42,415 bases of DNA from an uncultured Bacteriovoracaceae bacterium (GTDB lineage Bacteria; Bdellovibrionota; Bacteriovoracia; Bacteriovoracales; Bacteriovoracaceae), in the NCBI GenBank assembly GCA_938017795.1, contig CALIJZ010000055.1, forward strand, positions 1-42,415, in the 5' to 3' direction. The position numbers were made by a program, and so were the translations under genes. Below the pieces are notes generated by a model that saw only the letters and a list, made by a program, of their open reading frames with translations, did not search any database and was not told the origin of the DNA. Shown one piece after another: positions 24,092 to 32,303 of this stretch (the stretch's first letter is position 1; each line of letters starts with the position of its first letter).

Positions 24092-26320
24092 GTGGGTAAA
24101 TACCTATTAATACTTTTATTCATCTTTAGCTGTTCATCTCATCAAAATGAACAAGCCAGTGGGGAAAGAAACCCAAGCTCAACTGATGACCCTTGGACAA
24201 GTTGGTCAAATAAAAATACTAATGCTGGTGGTTTACTTGTCCTTAGTAAAATTAGAACAAAACTTTTAGAAAATAATTTATTTGATCCCTACGAAGAAGG
24301 TGAAATTAACTACGGAGCTAGAGCAGTAGATTGTTCGACTAGAAATACAAACTATCGATCTGCAGATGGAAGATGTACAAATATTGAACCAGGGATGTCG
24401 GTTGTAGGTGCCTCCAATGTCGCATTCGGTAGAAACGTAGCCCCAGAGTTTATAACACCACAAGAAACGATTGATAAAACCTTAATGACTCCTTCTCCAA
24501 GGTTAGTTTCAAAAACATTCTTTACTAGAACTGGAGCTCTAAAAGACAGTTATAAAAAAGTCCCATTTTTAAATATGCTTGCAGCTAGTTGGATTCAATT
24601 TATGAATCACGATTGGATAACTCATGGGAAAAATATGACACCAGAAAAAGGAAGACCAGGAACAGCTCCCTATAAACTAGCTGATGGGTTTACAGTAGAG
24701 AAAACTCAAAAAGATCCTACCTTAAAAAAGAATTACAAAAGAGAGTATCAAAAAACTACGTTGAATAAAGTTACTCACTGGTGGGACGGTTCACAAATTT
24801 ATGGAAGTAACCAAGCAGAGCAAAATAGCTTAAGAGTCAAAACTTTCAGTATTGCTGATCATACAAATATTGACTATAAGAAAACTAACTTTGGTAAGAT
24901 GAGACTTGATGATGGAAAATATTTACCTAGGAACACAAAGCTTAACCCAAAAAATAATAGGCAAAATCAAGGTTATGAATTAACAGGCTTTATGGATAAT
25001 TGGTGGGTTGGATTAAGTATGCTTCATCATTTATTTGTAAAAGAACATAATCATATTGCTTCGATGTTAATGGAAAAATATGTTTTCTGGGATGCCAAAA
25101 AGCAAAAATGGGTTTGGACAGCTGATTTCAAGGGTAAGAAATACATCCCAATTGGTACATTAAGATTCGATATTCCGTTTACTAAACGTGCTGATTATAA
25201 ATACTTTAACGAGCATCAACTTGATGAGCATATTTTTCAAATTTCACGTCTGATAAATTCAGCAATCATGGCTAAAATTCATACTGTTGAATGGACTCCG
25301 GCGATCCTAGCAAATAAAATGCTTGATATTGGAATGCATGCAAATTGGTACGGATTAGGTAATCCTAAAACCCTTGCAATATATAGAGCTCCAGAAAATA
25401 AAGGTACTGAGGTTTCTTTTAAGCCTAGATCAGGTTGGGAAAACTTTAAGTACAAGTTGAGAAATAAAACTGATCGCTTAAGAATTGACCCAGGTTACTT
25501 AGTTGGTGGAATTGTAGGAGATAAAACGAGCGATCATGGAGTTCCTTATAGTTTAACTGAAGAGTTTACCTCTGTTTATAGACTTCATTCACTTCTTCCA
25601 GAGAATCTTGAGTTAAAAAAGACGAGAAGAAAAGATGGGAAAATTACTGGAGTTGAAACTTTCCAGTCTTTATCATTTAACGATAGTAGAAACGAGAAAT
25701 CTATAGGGATAATGAAGCAATATAAACTTTCTGATTTATTTTATTCTTTTGGTACTCAATTACCTGGTCAATTAGTTCTAAATAACTTCCCTAGATTTAT
25801 GCAAAACTTAGATATTCCAGGTCATGGGAAAATGGACCTTGGAGCCGTAGATATTCTCAGAGATAGAGAAAGAGGTGTTCCAAGATATAATAAGTTCAGA
25901 AGAGCAATTAATCTAAAAGAGATCAAAAAATATACTGACTTCTTTCCAAAAGGTGTAGCTGATACTCCAACTAGAAAAGATATTTTGAAAAAATTTCAAA
26001 CAGTTTATGGATTTAATGCTGATGGAAGTGATAATGTAGAAGCAATCGATCTTCTAGTGGGTAGTTTAGCTGAAGAAGTAAGACCAAAAAACTTTGGATT
26101 TGGAGAAACTCCATTTCAAATATTTATCCTTATGGCTTCAAGAAGGTTAATGGCCGATAGGTTTTATACTAATGACTATACTAAAGAAGTTTATTCGCCA
26201 GCTGGTCTTGAGTGGATTGATAAAGAAGGTACAATGCATCAAATTATCGCAAGACATATGCCAGAATTAGCTGAAAAAATGGAAGGAACTCGATCAGCCT
26301 TTGCTCCTTGGAATGAATAG
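24092..26320 (+). CDS. Fatty-acid alpha-dioxygenase/cyclooxygenase-like haem peroxidase, lipoprotein
   Basis: A 742-residue lipoprotein (MGKYLLILLFIFSCSS) of the animal haem peroxidase superfamily. Distal His173 lies in WIQFMNHDWITHG. The segment LHHLFVKEHNHIASML (311-326) corresponds to the REHN helix, with Lys317 instead of the Arg of myeloperoxidase-type enzymes. EFTSVYRLHSLLP (491-503) carries Tyr496 and His499, the Tyr-x-x-His pair that in alpha-dioxygenases and cyclooxygenases holds the catalytic tyrosyl radical and the proximal haem ligand; ordinary peroxidases lack this Tyr. This suggests that it oxygenates a fatty acid to a 2-hydroperoxide. The GTG start is chosen because AGGAGG (24081-24086) precedes it; an overlapping ATG stops after six codons. 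A catalase-related gene follows after three bases. Confidence 0.72.
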   Translation: MGKYLLILLFIFSCSSHQNEQASGERNPSSTDDPWTSWSNKNTNAGGLLVLSKIRTKLLENNLFDPYEEGEINYGARAVDCSTRNTNYRSADGRCTNIEPGMSVVGASNVAFGRNVAPEFITPQETIDKTLMTPSPRLVSKTFFTRTGALKDSYKKVPFLNMLAASWIQFMNHDWITHGKNMTPEKGRPGTAPYKLADGFTVEKTQKDPTLKKNYKREYQKTTLNKVTHWWDGSQIYGSNQAEQNSLRVKTFSIADHTNIDYKKTNFGKMRLDDGKYLPRNTKLNPKNNRQNQGYELTGFMDNWWVGLSMLHHLFVKEHNHIASMLMEKYVFWDAKKQKWVWTADFKGKKYIPIGTLRFDIPFTKRADYKYFNEHQLDEHIFQISRLINSAIMAKIHTVEWTPAILANKMLDIGMHANWYGLGNPKTLAIYRAPENKGTEVSFKPRSGWENFKYKLRNKTDRLRIDPGYLVGGIVGDKTSDHGVPYSLTEEFTSVYRLHSLLPENLELKKTRRKDGKITGVETFQSLSFNDSRNEKSIGIMKQYKLSDLFYSFGTQLPGQLVLNNFPRFMQNLDIPGHGKMDLGAVDILRDRERGVPRYNKFRRAINLKEIKKYTDFFPKGVADTPTRKDILKKFQTVYGFNADGSDNVEAIDLLVGSLAEEVRPKNFGFGETPFQIFILMASRRLMADRFYTNDYTKEVYSPAGLEWIDKEGTMHQIIARHMPELAEKMEGTRSAFAPWNE

Positions 26321-26323
26321 TAA

Positions 26324-27313
26324 ATGATAATAAAAAAAAAATATCTCTTTTTAATTCAACTTTTAATAGGCTTGAGTACACTTAGTGCTCAAGCTCAATT
26401 ACCTGAAAACTATAGGTCTTTAAGTGGATGTCAAAAGCAAGATATATTGTGGAAAAATATTAAAAGTACTCAATATACTACTTATCCAGCACTTAAAAAT
26501 TTAGGAGCACGTCAATTATTCAGTATGGCCTGGCAGAAGATGACTGAAAAAACAGGAAAATTCAGTGATATAGCACCTGAAAATTGGATCAAATATTTGC
26601 ATGCTCGTGGAGCAACTGCAAAGGTTAAAATAGTTGTTCCGACTGAATTTGAAAAATCTCCTTATACTGGGATATTCCAAGGAGCAGACTGTGCTTTGCT
26701 GCGACTTTCTTTAACTTATAGCCCGAAGAAAAAAAGTAAAGCCGTTGCTCCTGGACTAGCTCTTAAAGTTTTAAGAAACGAAATTCATAGTGCAAATATC
26801 TCGGCACTTTATACTTTAGGTGGACAAGGAAAAAACTATAATTTTTTTCAAAACCCACTATCTAATATTGTCCCAACTGGAGATGAGTTTGGAATGAAGA
26901 TTGTTAATAAAATCTTTAGTAGAGTTACAAATTATCCAGAACAACTCAATACCTTTGATATGGCTAAATATAGTCCAGAAGGTGCTAAAGAAAGTCCAAT
27001 TATCTCACCAAAGCAAATCTTTTTTGTGCCTAATTCAAAAGTACAATTTAGCACTAAAAGTCACGATTTTAGAAAAAATCTTGAAACTATTCCTAAAGGG
27101 ACAACTCTTTATGACATCTATGCTCTTGAACTAGATGAGAAAAGTTTTAATTATTCTGACTATACGATCGAAATGATTCCAACCTTTTTACAGAAATCTA
27201 AACCGATTGCTCGAATTATTACAGATTCTAAGTTTATTCTCTCTAGTTTTGGTGATGATAGAATCCTATATCGTCATGAAGTTATGGATAATAATAAATA
27301 TACTAATAAATAA
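26324..27313 (+). CDS. Exported catalase-related protein, possible hydroperoxide-metabolising haem enzyme
   Basis: A 329-residue exported protein (signal about 1-24, SAQAQ cleavage region). Residues 92-101 LHARGATAKV match catalase VHAKGAGAHG with His93 at the distal-His position, RLSL at 127-130 matches RFST, and PGLALKVLR at 143-151 matches the catalase PRGFAVKFY segment; NYNFFQNPLSN follows at 171-181. It is much shorter than catalase (about 500) and closer to mini-catalase and catalase-related allene oxide synthase size. The proximal tyrosine motif R-x-x-x-Y is not found; RILYR near the C terminus is a possible but imperfect substitute. Placed three bases behind an alpha-dioxygenase-like gene and overlapping the next by one base, it may convert the hydroperoxide formed by its neighbour. 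Confidence 0.5.
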   Translation: MIIKKKYLFLIQLLIGLSTLSAQAQLPENYRSLSGCQKQDILWKNIKSTQYTTYPALKNLGARQLFSMAWQKMTEKTGKFSDIAPENWIKYLHARGATAKVKIVVPTEFEKSPYTGIFQGADCALLRLSLTYSPKKKSKAVAPGLALKVLRNEIHSANISALYTLGGQGKNYNFFQNPLSNIVPTGDEFGMKIVNKIFSRVTNYPEQLNTFDMAKYSPEGAKESPIISPKQIFFVPNSKVQFSTKSHDFRKNLETIPKGTTLYDIYALELDEKSFNYSDYTIEMIPTFLQKSKPIARIITDSKFILSSFGDDRILYRHEVMDNNKYTNK

Positions 27314-28254
27314 TGCTCATAATTGATCTTCATACACATATAAATTTATTACCTAATCCCCTACCGACTTTATTGAAGATTTTTTGCAAACAAAACCTCT
27401 CTCTTCAAAGTTATGTTGAAATATCTAAAAAGCACCAAAAAAAAATAATTTTATCTCCAGTCATTTATAACGTCCTAGGAATTCACCAAGGAATCTCGGG
27501 AGTAAAGCACCAACTTAAAAAGCTTTCTAAGCAAATACAAGCTACCGATGGTAGAATTAAGATCTTAACATCTAAGAGTGATTTAGATTCAGACTTTGAT
27601 GTAGGTTTAGTTTTACAATTAGAATCATGTCGATGGATTAAAGAGGATAAAATTCAATCGACGCTTGAGCAACTATATGAGTTAGGGATTCGAGGAGTTA
27701 TACCTATTCACTTTATAGATAACTGGTTAGGTCATTCTTGTAACTATCCATATGTACCTACCAATTCCTCGAACGATAAGGGACTTCAGGTAAAGCAAGC
27801 TGAACAATTTTTTGAACATTGTAAAAAGTTGAGACTCTGGATAGATTTAAGTCATATGTCCACAAATGCCATTGATGCTACCTTTAATTTTAATCACCAT
27901 TCAATTTGCATGACTCATACAAGCATAAAGGATATTAATAATACTAATAGGGCAATTTCAAGACAGCATATAGAAAAAATTGTTTCTCTTAATGGTTTTA
28001 TTGGTCTTTCTCCAACTGATCGATTTGTTTCATCAACAGATCAGTTTATAAAGATGATCACATATTTTAATGAAATCGGAATCAATAGTAACTACGGATT
28101 TGGTAGTGATTATGGAGCACCTATAAAAACCGATTCTGGGTTAGAAAACTATAAAAACCTTCTTGCAACGCTTACTCATTCAGACTTAAATCAAAAACAG
28201 CAGAATGAGTTTTTCTATAAAGGAGCCTTAGAGTTCCTTAAAAATTCATTATAA
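27313..28254 (+). CDS. Membrane dipeptidase (M19)-like amidohydrolase
   Basis: A 313-residue protein with the metal-ligand set of family M19: His7 and His9 in DLHTH, Glu104 in LQLES, His181 in IDLSHMS, His202 in MTHTS, Arg213 in NTNRAIS and Asp266 in GSDYGAP. These correspond to the zinc and substrate ligands of renal dipeptidase, although the first motif is His-x-His instead of His-x-Asp. No signal peptide, so probably cytoplasmic. Family members cleave dipeptides and some other amide bonds. Its ATG overlaps the stop of the catalase-related gene (TAATG), making it the third gene of the operon. Whether it hydrolyses an N-acyl amino acid or peptide in the same pathway is not known. Confidence 0.7.
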   Translation: MLIIDLHTHINLLPNPLPTLLKIFCKQNLSLQSYVEISKKHQKKIILSPVIYNVLGIHQGISGVKHQLKKLSKQIQATDGRIKILTSKSDLDSDFDVGLVLQLESCRWIKEDKIQSTLEQLYELGIRGVIPIHFIDNWLGHSCNYPYVPTNSSNDKGLQVKQAEQFFEHCKKLRLWIDLSHMSTNAIDATFNFNHHSICMTHTSIKDINNTNRAISRQHIEKIVSLNGFIGLSPTDRFVSSTDQFIKMITYFNEIGINSNYGFGSDYGAPIKTDSGLENYKNLLATLTHSDLNQKQQNEFFYKGALEFLKNSL

Positions 28255-28277
28255 TAGTTTAGACTAACAAAATTCAA

Positions 28278-29069
28278 TTAATGATTTGAAAATTGGGGAG
28301 CTCTCTTTTCGAGAAATGCCATAACTCCTTCTTGACCATTTGGTAATAAAAACATTTCCCCGAAAGTTTTTGCTTCATAATCAAATGCATCTAAAGATAA
28401 AGAATCATCGGCATTGTTGATAACTTTTTTACAAGCACTGACTGCCTCAGGTGATTGATTCTTAATTTCATTCAAGGTTTTCTTGGCTGCGTCCATCATA
28501 CTCTTTTTTGAGTTATAAACCTCATTTACTAATCCCATCTGCCAAGCTTGACCGGCTTGAATCTTTCTACCCGTATAAATCATTTCTTTAGCAAGTGGCC
28601 TTCCAACATACTTTAGTAAACGAATACAACCTCCAAAGGATGGTATTAAGCCTAAACTTACTTCAGTTTGACCAAACATAGAACTCTCTGTCGCATAAAT
28701 AAAATCGCATGCCATTGCTAATTCACATCCTCCTCCAAGAGCAAACCCATGAACTCCAGCAATAATTGGATAAGGTGAACTTTCAATAAGCCCCATAACG
28801 GCTTGACCTAATCTTGAAAATTCAATCGCTTCCTCTTTGTTCATTAATGACATTTCCTTAATATCTGCCCCTGCTACAAATGCCTTTTCTCCTAAACCAT
28901 AAAGAATCACTCCTCTTAGGTTTTTGTAATATAAATCTCGAAGATCTATAAATACTGATTCTAATTCCTTCAACACCTTTGAAGATAATGCATTCATCTT
29001 ATCAGCTCTATTAATCCCTAGTAGCATTACATCTTCATTAATTTCAATTTTCAAGAATTCATAATTCAT
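28278..29069 (-). CDS. Enoyl-CoA hydratase/isomerase (crotonase)
   Basis: A 263-residue crotonase. The oxyanion-hole segments FVAGADIKEM near 64-73 and GFALGGGCELAMACD at 108-122 are present, and both catalytic acids of true hydratases occur: Glu116 in GGGCE and Glu136 in FGQTE. It therefore should add water to trans-2-enoyl-CoA (as in beta-oxidation), although the acyl-chain range is unknown. SSFGGCIRLLKYVGRPLAKEM is the usual helix region. The ribosome site is GGAG. No other beta-oxidation gene is adjacent; the next upstream gene (17 bases before its start) is the TmpA-like reductase, so it may be the last gene of that transcript. Confidence 0.88.
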   Translation of the reverse strand: MNYEFLKIEINEDVMLLGINRADKMNALSSKVLKELESVFIDLRDLYYKNLRGVILYGLGEKAFVAGADIKEMSLMNKEEAIEFSRLGQAVMGLIESSPYPIIAGVHGFALGGGCELAMACDFIYATESSMFGQTEVSLGLIPSFGGCIRLLKYVGRPLAKEMIYTGRKIQAGQAWQMGLVNEVYNSKKSMMDAAKKTLNEIKNQSPEAVSACKKVINNADDSLSLDAFDYEAKTFGEMFLLPNGQEGVMAFLEKRAPQFSNH

Positions 29070-29086
29070 TTTTATTCTCCATTATA

Positions 29087-30466
29087 TTATGAGTCCCAAA
29101 TAGCTCCAAAAGCAGGAATTCCTCGTGACTCTAAACCATAAACGACTTCCCAAGTTAACTTTTTATTCGAAATACAAATAACTGCTTCAGCCCCAGATTC
29201 AATAAAGGCTTTATAAGTTAATTCCAACATATTTGGTTTTCCTTTTTCAACGGTGTCCCAAATAATGCTATTAGGCCTACTGGCTAGAATTTCATCTACT
29301 AACTCTTGTCCATAAGTAATTTCAGGTGTCCTAGTTGACCAGACAAGATTAGAATCAACTTCGTCAGCAATTAGATGTGGCAAGCAAGGACCAATTCCAC
29401 TGCCGGTAGCGACATATAATACTTTTTTAAACAACTTCTCTACATTGCCTACTCCTGCAGTTGGAATTCCTTTCACCCAAACTTCTTTAGGACAAGAGTC
29501 TATAAAGTTTCCAGTCCAATCTCCGGCCCTAGATATAATCAATCGAAATCCATTTTTTGAAGGCCATGGAATATTAGCAAATGAATGCCATTCTAATAGT
29601 GGTTGCTGACTTAGAGTCGTTGAAGATCCAAGTAAATTGCCACCTTGGTCAAACTCTGCAATCACTGCATGATTAGATGGACTAAAAGTTTTGACTCGAA
29701 CCTTTTTTAAATACAACCAAGGATGGATAGCATTCAAAGTTAAGGCAACTAAACCTATTGACATAAATCCAACTTCATACTCTAAGTATAATAAATATTC
29801 AGCCCAAAATAGAACTAATAACAACCAGCCACCAAATCTTGCAGTTTTCTCAAATCGGTCATGATATTGAGCTCTATTTTTAGGTAAAGCAATGATAGCC
29901 ATTGAAACCATTAAAATAAAAGTCAAAATAGTCAAAATTAAACTTCCTAATGGAACAGTACTAAATTTAAGAAAAATTAAATACCCTGTCCAAAAAGTTC
30001 CCGCAATAGCACATCCGACATGTACTCCTCCAAAGTGATATATTTTTCCTAAAGACCACCTAATTCCAAGAGGCCAATGGGTAGAGAAACTAGTTGCAAA
30101 ATAAAATAATAAATTTATGACATGTTGATTTCTAATAAGAAGAGCAATTAGGAAGTTTCCCAAGACTAACCTAGAGATTAAATCAATCGAAGTAGTGAGA
30201 TCATAATTTAATAAAACAGATTTATACTTTGTAAATATGAAGAGATTAATAATTAAGCATATAAATATAAGTCTATTATAATGCATTAATTTAGGATGCT
30301 TCCACATCCTGTACAAAATACTCTTTTGATTTGGAAGACTTATCTTATGTGCATCTATTACTCTTAATGTTTTATTTTGTTCTCGAACAAGGAAATTCGG
30401 TGCTCTAAAATCTAAATTTTCTATTAATGATCTAGCAGGGTTATACATAGACTTCATCCATGTCAT
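29087..30466 (-). CDS. TmpA-like membrane flavin/NAD(P) reductase
   Basis: A 459-residue protein. The N-terminal half carries about five or six membrane helices (roughly 65-80, 95-112, 145-165, 175-192, 210-228, 235-250); the second half is a ferredoxin-reductase fold with LEWHSFANIPWP at 291-302, ISRAGDWTGNFID at 311-323 and the NAD-phosphate loop ATGSGIGPCLPHL at 353-365, ending IPAFGAIWDS. This organisation matches fungal TmpA (a membrane oxidoreductase in developmental signalling) and its bacterial homologues. It overlaps the adenylation gene by 26 bases, so the two are coupled: in fungi this domain and an adenylation domain occur in a single NRPS-like chain. It probably carries electrons across or along the membrane, or reduces the activated substrate. 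Confidence 0.72.
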   Translation of the reverse strand: MTWMKSMYNPARSLIENLDFRAPNFLVREQNKTLRVIDAHKISLPNQKSILYRMWKHPKLMHYNRLIFICLIINLFIFTKYKSVLLNYDLTTSIDLISRLVLGNFLIALLIRNQHVINLLFYFATSFSTHWPLGIRWSLGKIYHFGGVHVGCAIAGTFWTGYLIFLKFSTVPLGSLILTILTFILMVSMAIIALPKNRAQYHDRFEKTARFGGWLLLVLFWAEYLLYLEYEVGFMSIGLVALTLNAIHPWLYLKKVRVKTFSPSNHAVIAEFDQGGNLLGSSTTLSQQPLLEWHSFANIPWPSKNGFRLIISRAGDWTGNFIDSCPKEVWVKGIPTAGVGNVEKLFKKVLYVATGSGIGPCLPHLIADEVDSNLVWSTRTPEITYGQELVDEILASRPNSIIWDTVEKGKPNMLELTYKAFIESGAEAVICISNKKLTWEVVYGLESRGIPAFGAIWDS

Positions 30467-32042
30467 TTATAAATGAACCAGCTAGTTCCAATAATCTCTT
30501 CTTATCAATTTTACCTCTGCTCGTTTTAGGTAATGAATCCATAATTACAATTTTTTCAGGGATATAATAGTAAGCTAACTTCTTTTCTAATTCATCTTTG
30601 CATATCTGTTCATTTAAAACTCTTGAAGCGACAAATGTAATCAATCTATCTTTATCAAACATTAATGTGCATGCTCTTAGACACCCAGGTAATGCTTCTA
30701 AAGTATTGCTAATAGAATCAAGTTCTACTCGAAATCCCTTAATCTTAACCTGATCATCAGTTCTTCCTAGGTGCTCTAACTCTCCTAATAAAGTCCACCT
30801 TCCCAGGTCTCTCGTTCTAAACATCATGGACCCATCATTAAGAAATGGATCTCTTTTATAACGTTTATTATTTAAGTCATCGTTTTCGAGATATCCTTTA
30901 CTAACACATAGACCGCCTGCCCACATCTCACCAACTTCCCCAATCTTACAAGCAGACATATCTTCATTTAGGATATATACTGTATTGTTTGGCGTGGGGG
31001 CACCAATAGTTAAGAGTTCATTTTCGATATTATGCCTTTGCATAGTATTAACTATAGTTGTCTCAGTTGGACCACAACTATTATAGAAACTGCAGAACTC
31101 ACTCCATGAGTCTGCCAAGTTCCTTGGACATGGCTCTCCGGCCACAGCAGCAACCAATATATTTTTACATTTATTTATCTCTAGAGAGGACAAAATTGAT
31201 GGAGTTGCAATCACAACATCAACTTTACTTACTGTTTCTTGAATGTTTTTTCCTCTGATATAGAGTGTGCCTCCAAATGAAAGACACGCAAAGATCTCCC
31301 ATATGGCCATATCAAAAGCAATATTTAAAATTTGAGCAACTTTAACTCCAGGGGAAATATTAAGATTACCAGGATTAGTATGGATAATATTACAAACATT
31401 CTTATGTGTTACTTGAACCCCATTAGGAACTCCAGTTGTTCCAGAAGTAAAAAGGATAAAACAGTTATGATCTTCACCTTGATTTAAAGTTGAACTTGGG
31501 AGATAGAGTAAATTAGTCTTAACCTTATCTAGACTATCAATGAAAAGAACATCATCAACCCATAGTTTTTCGGCAATTTTCTTATTTGAAGATGTTGATA
31601 GCACCAAATCAATATTTGCAACATCAATAATATGATTAAGTTGAGATAATGGAGTAATTCTAATATCTTGAGGTACATAAGTAGCTCCTGTTTTTAAAAT
31701 TGCTAAGATTCCAATGACCATCTCAATTGATCTATTAAGAAATAGTCCAACATTTTGATTTTTGTTAACACCTCTCCTTATCAAATTTGCAGCTAAGAAG
31801 TTTGCCTCTTTATTAAGTTCTCCATAAGTTATTGATCTTTCCTTGTATTTAAGAGCAATCTGTTCAGGTCTTAAGTAGGCATGATGTTCAAATGCATGAT
31901 GTATGCATTTAAATGGCAGATCAACTAAGTCTGCTTTGCCAAATTTTTCAAACAAAATTTTATCTGCAATAGATAAGTGTGATAAAGCATTATGACTAAA
32001 GCTTAAATCTGTTTGTTTTTTCTTTAATTCTAAAGAATTCAT
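30441..32042 (-). CDS. Stand-alone NRPS-like adenylation enzyme
   Basis: A 533-residue adenylation protein without carrier or condensation domain. Motifs: FTSGTTGVPNGV at 198-209 (A3; the usual PKG Lys is Asn), NIAFDMAIWEIF at 240-251 (A4; Asp244 and Trp248 match the Asp235 and Trp239 positions of GrsA, so an alpha-amino acid is the likely substrate), YNSCGPTETT at 320-329 (A5), FRTRDLGRW near 395 and GRTDDQVKIKGFRVELD near 412 (A7-A8), and PKTSRGKIDKKRL near 505 with the A10 lysine. A good ribosome site (AAGGTGA) precedes the ATG. It overlaps the TmpA-like gene by 26 bases and is divergent from the LysR gene. The substrate cannot be named; a reduced or oxidised amino acid signal is possible. 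Confidence 0.82.
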   Translation of the reverse strand: MNSLELKKKQTDLSFSHNALSHLSIADKILFEKFGKADLVDLPFKCIHHAFEHHAYLRPEQIALKYKERSITYGELNKEANFLAANLIRRGVNKNQNVGLFLNRSIEMVIGILAILKTGATYVPQDIRITPLSQLNHIIDVANIDLVLSTSSNKKIAEKLWVDDVLFIDSLDKVKTNLLYLPSSTLNQGEDHNCFILFTSGTTGVPNGVQVTHKNVCNIIHTNPGNLNISPGVKVAQILNIAFDMAIWEIFACLSFGGTLYIRGKNIQETVSKVDVVIATPSILSSLEINKCKNILVAAVAGEPCPRNLADSWSEFCSFYNSCGPTETTIVNTMQRHNIENELLTIGAPTPNNTVYILNEDMSACKIGEVGEMWAGGLCVSKGYLENDDLNNKRYKRDPFLNDGSMMFRTRDLGRWTLLGELEHLGRTDDQVKIKGFRVELDSISNTLEALPGCLRACTLMFDKDRLITFVASRVLNEQICKDELEKKLAYYYIPEKIVIMDSLPKTSRGKIDKKRLLELAGSFINDMDEVYV

Positions 32043-32137
32043 GATTTCACCTTTTTTATTAAGATTGTTGAGCCAATCTATTAATCAAAGTTTAGCTGTT
32101 CTTCTTATTCTCTGTTATGATCTTGAAACCATAAAGT

Positions 32138-32156
32138 GTATTCCAGTTTGGAATAC
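32138..32156. promoter_or_regulatory. LysR-type operator between the adenylation and LysR genes
   Basis: GTATTCCA and TGGAATAC around GTT form a perfect 8-bp dyad, which contains the LysR consensus T-N11-A at 32141 and 32153. It lies in the 261-base gap between the divergent starts of the adenylation and LysR genes, 96 bases before the former. Confidence 0.6.
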
Positions 32157-32176
32157 TTTCTCCTCCTTACAGTTCC

Positions 32177-32197
32177 TTTGATTTTCTAAGAATCAAA
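32177..32197. promoter_or_regulatory. Second inverted repeat in the LysR intergenic region
   Basis: TTTGATT (32177-32183) and AATCAAA (32191-32197) form a perfect 7-bp repeat with a 7-bp spacer, 21 bases beyond the main dyad. It may be a second regulator site or a weak AT-rich hairpin. Confidence 0.3.
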
Positions 32198-32303
32198 AGA
32201 CTTAGTTTTCTCAAAATGATCATTGTTTATTTTATTCACTTTGCAGGGCCCCAAAACAGTCAATAGATGTTGACTTCTTTGTAGACACTTACTATCCATA
32301 ACT

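Noticed and set aside
24090-24110. ATG at 24090 as start of the dioxygenase gene
   Set aside because: This frame stops after six codons. The GTG two bases later is in frame and has AGGAGG at the right distance.
24092-26320. Reading the haem protein as an ordinary myeloperoxidase-type or peroxidasin enzyme
   Set aside because: It has the Tyr-x-x-His pair and Lys in place of the peroxidase Arg, which fits the alpha-dioxygenase/cyclooxygenase branch better.
30441-32042. A full non-ribosomal peptide synthetase
   Set aside because: Only an adenylation domain is present: no condensation domain, carrier protein or thioesterase.
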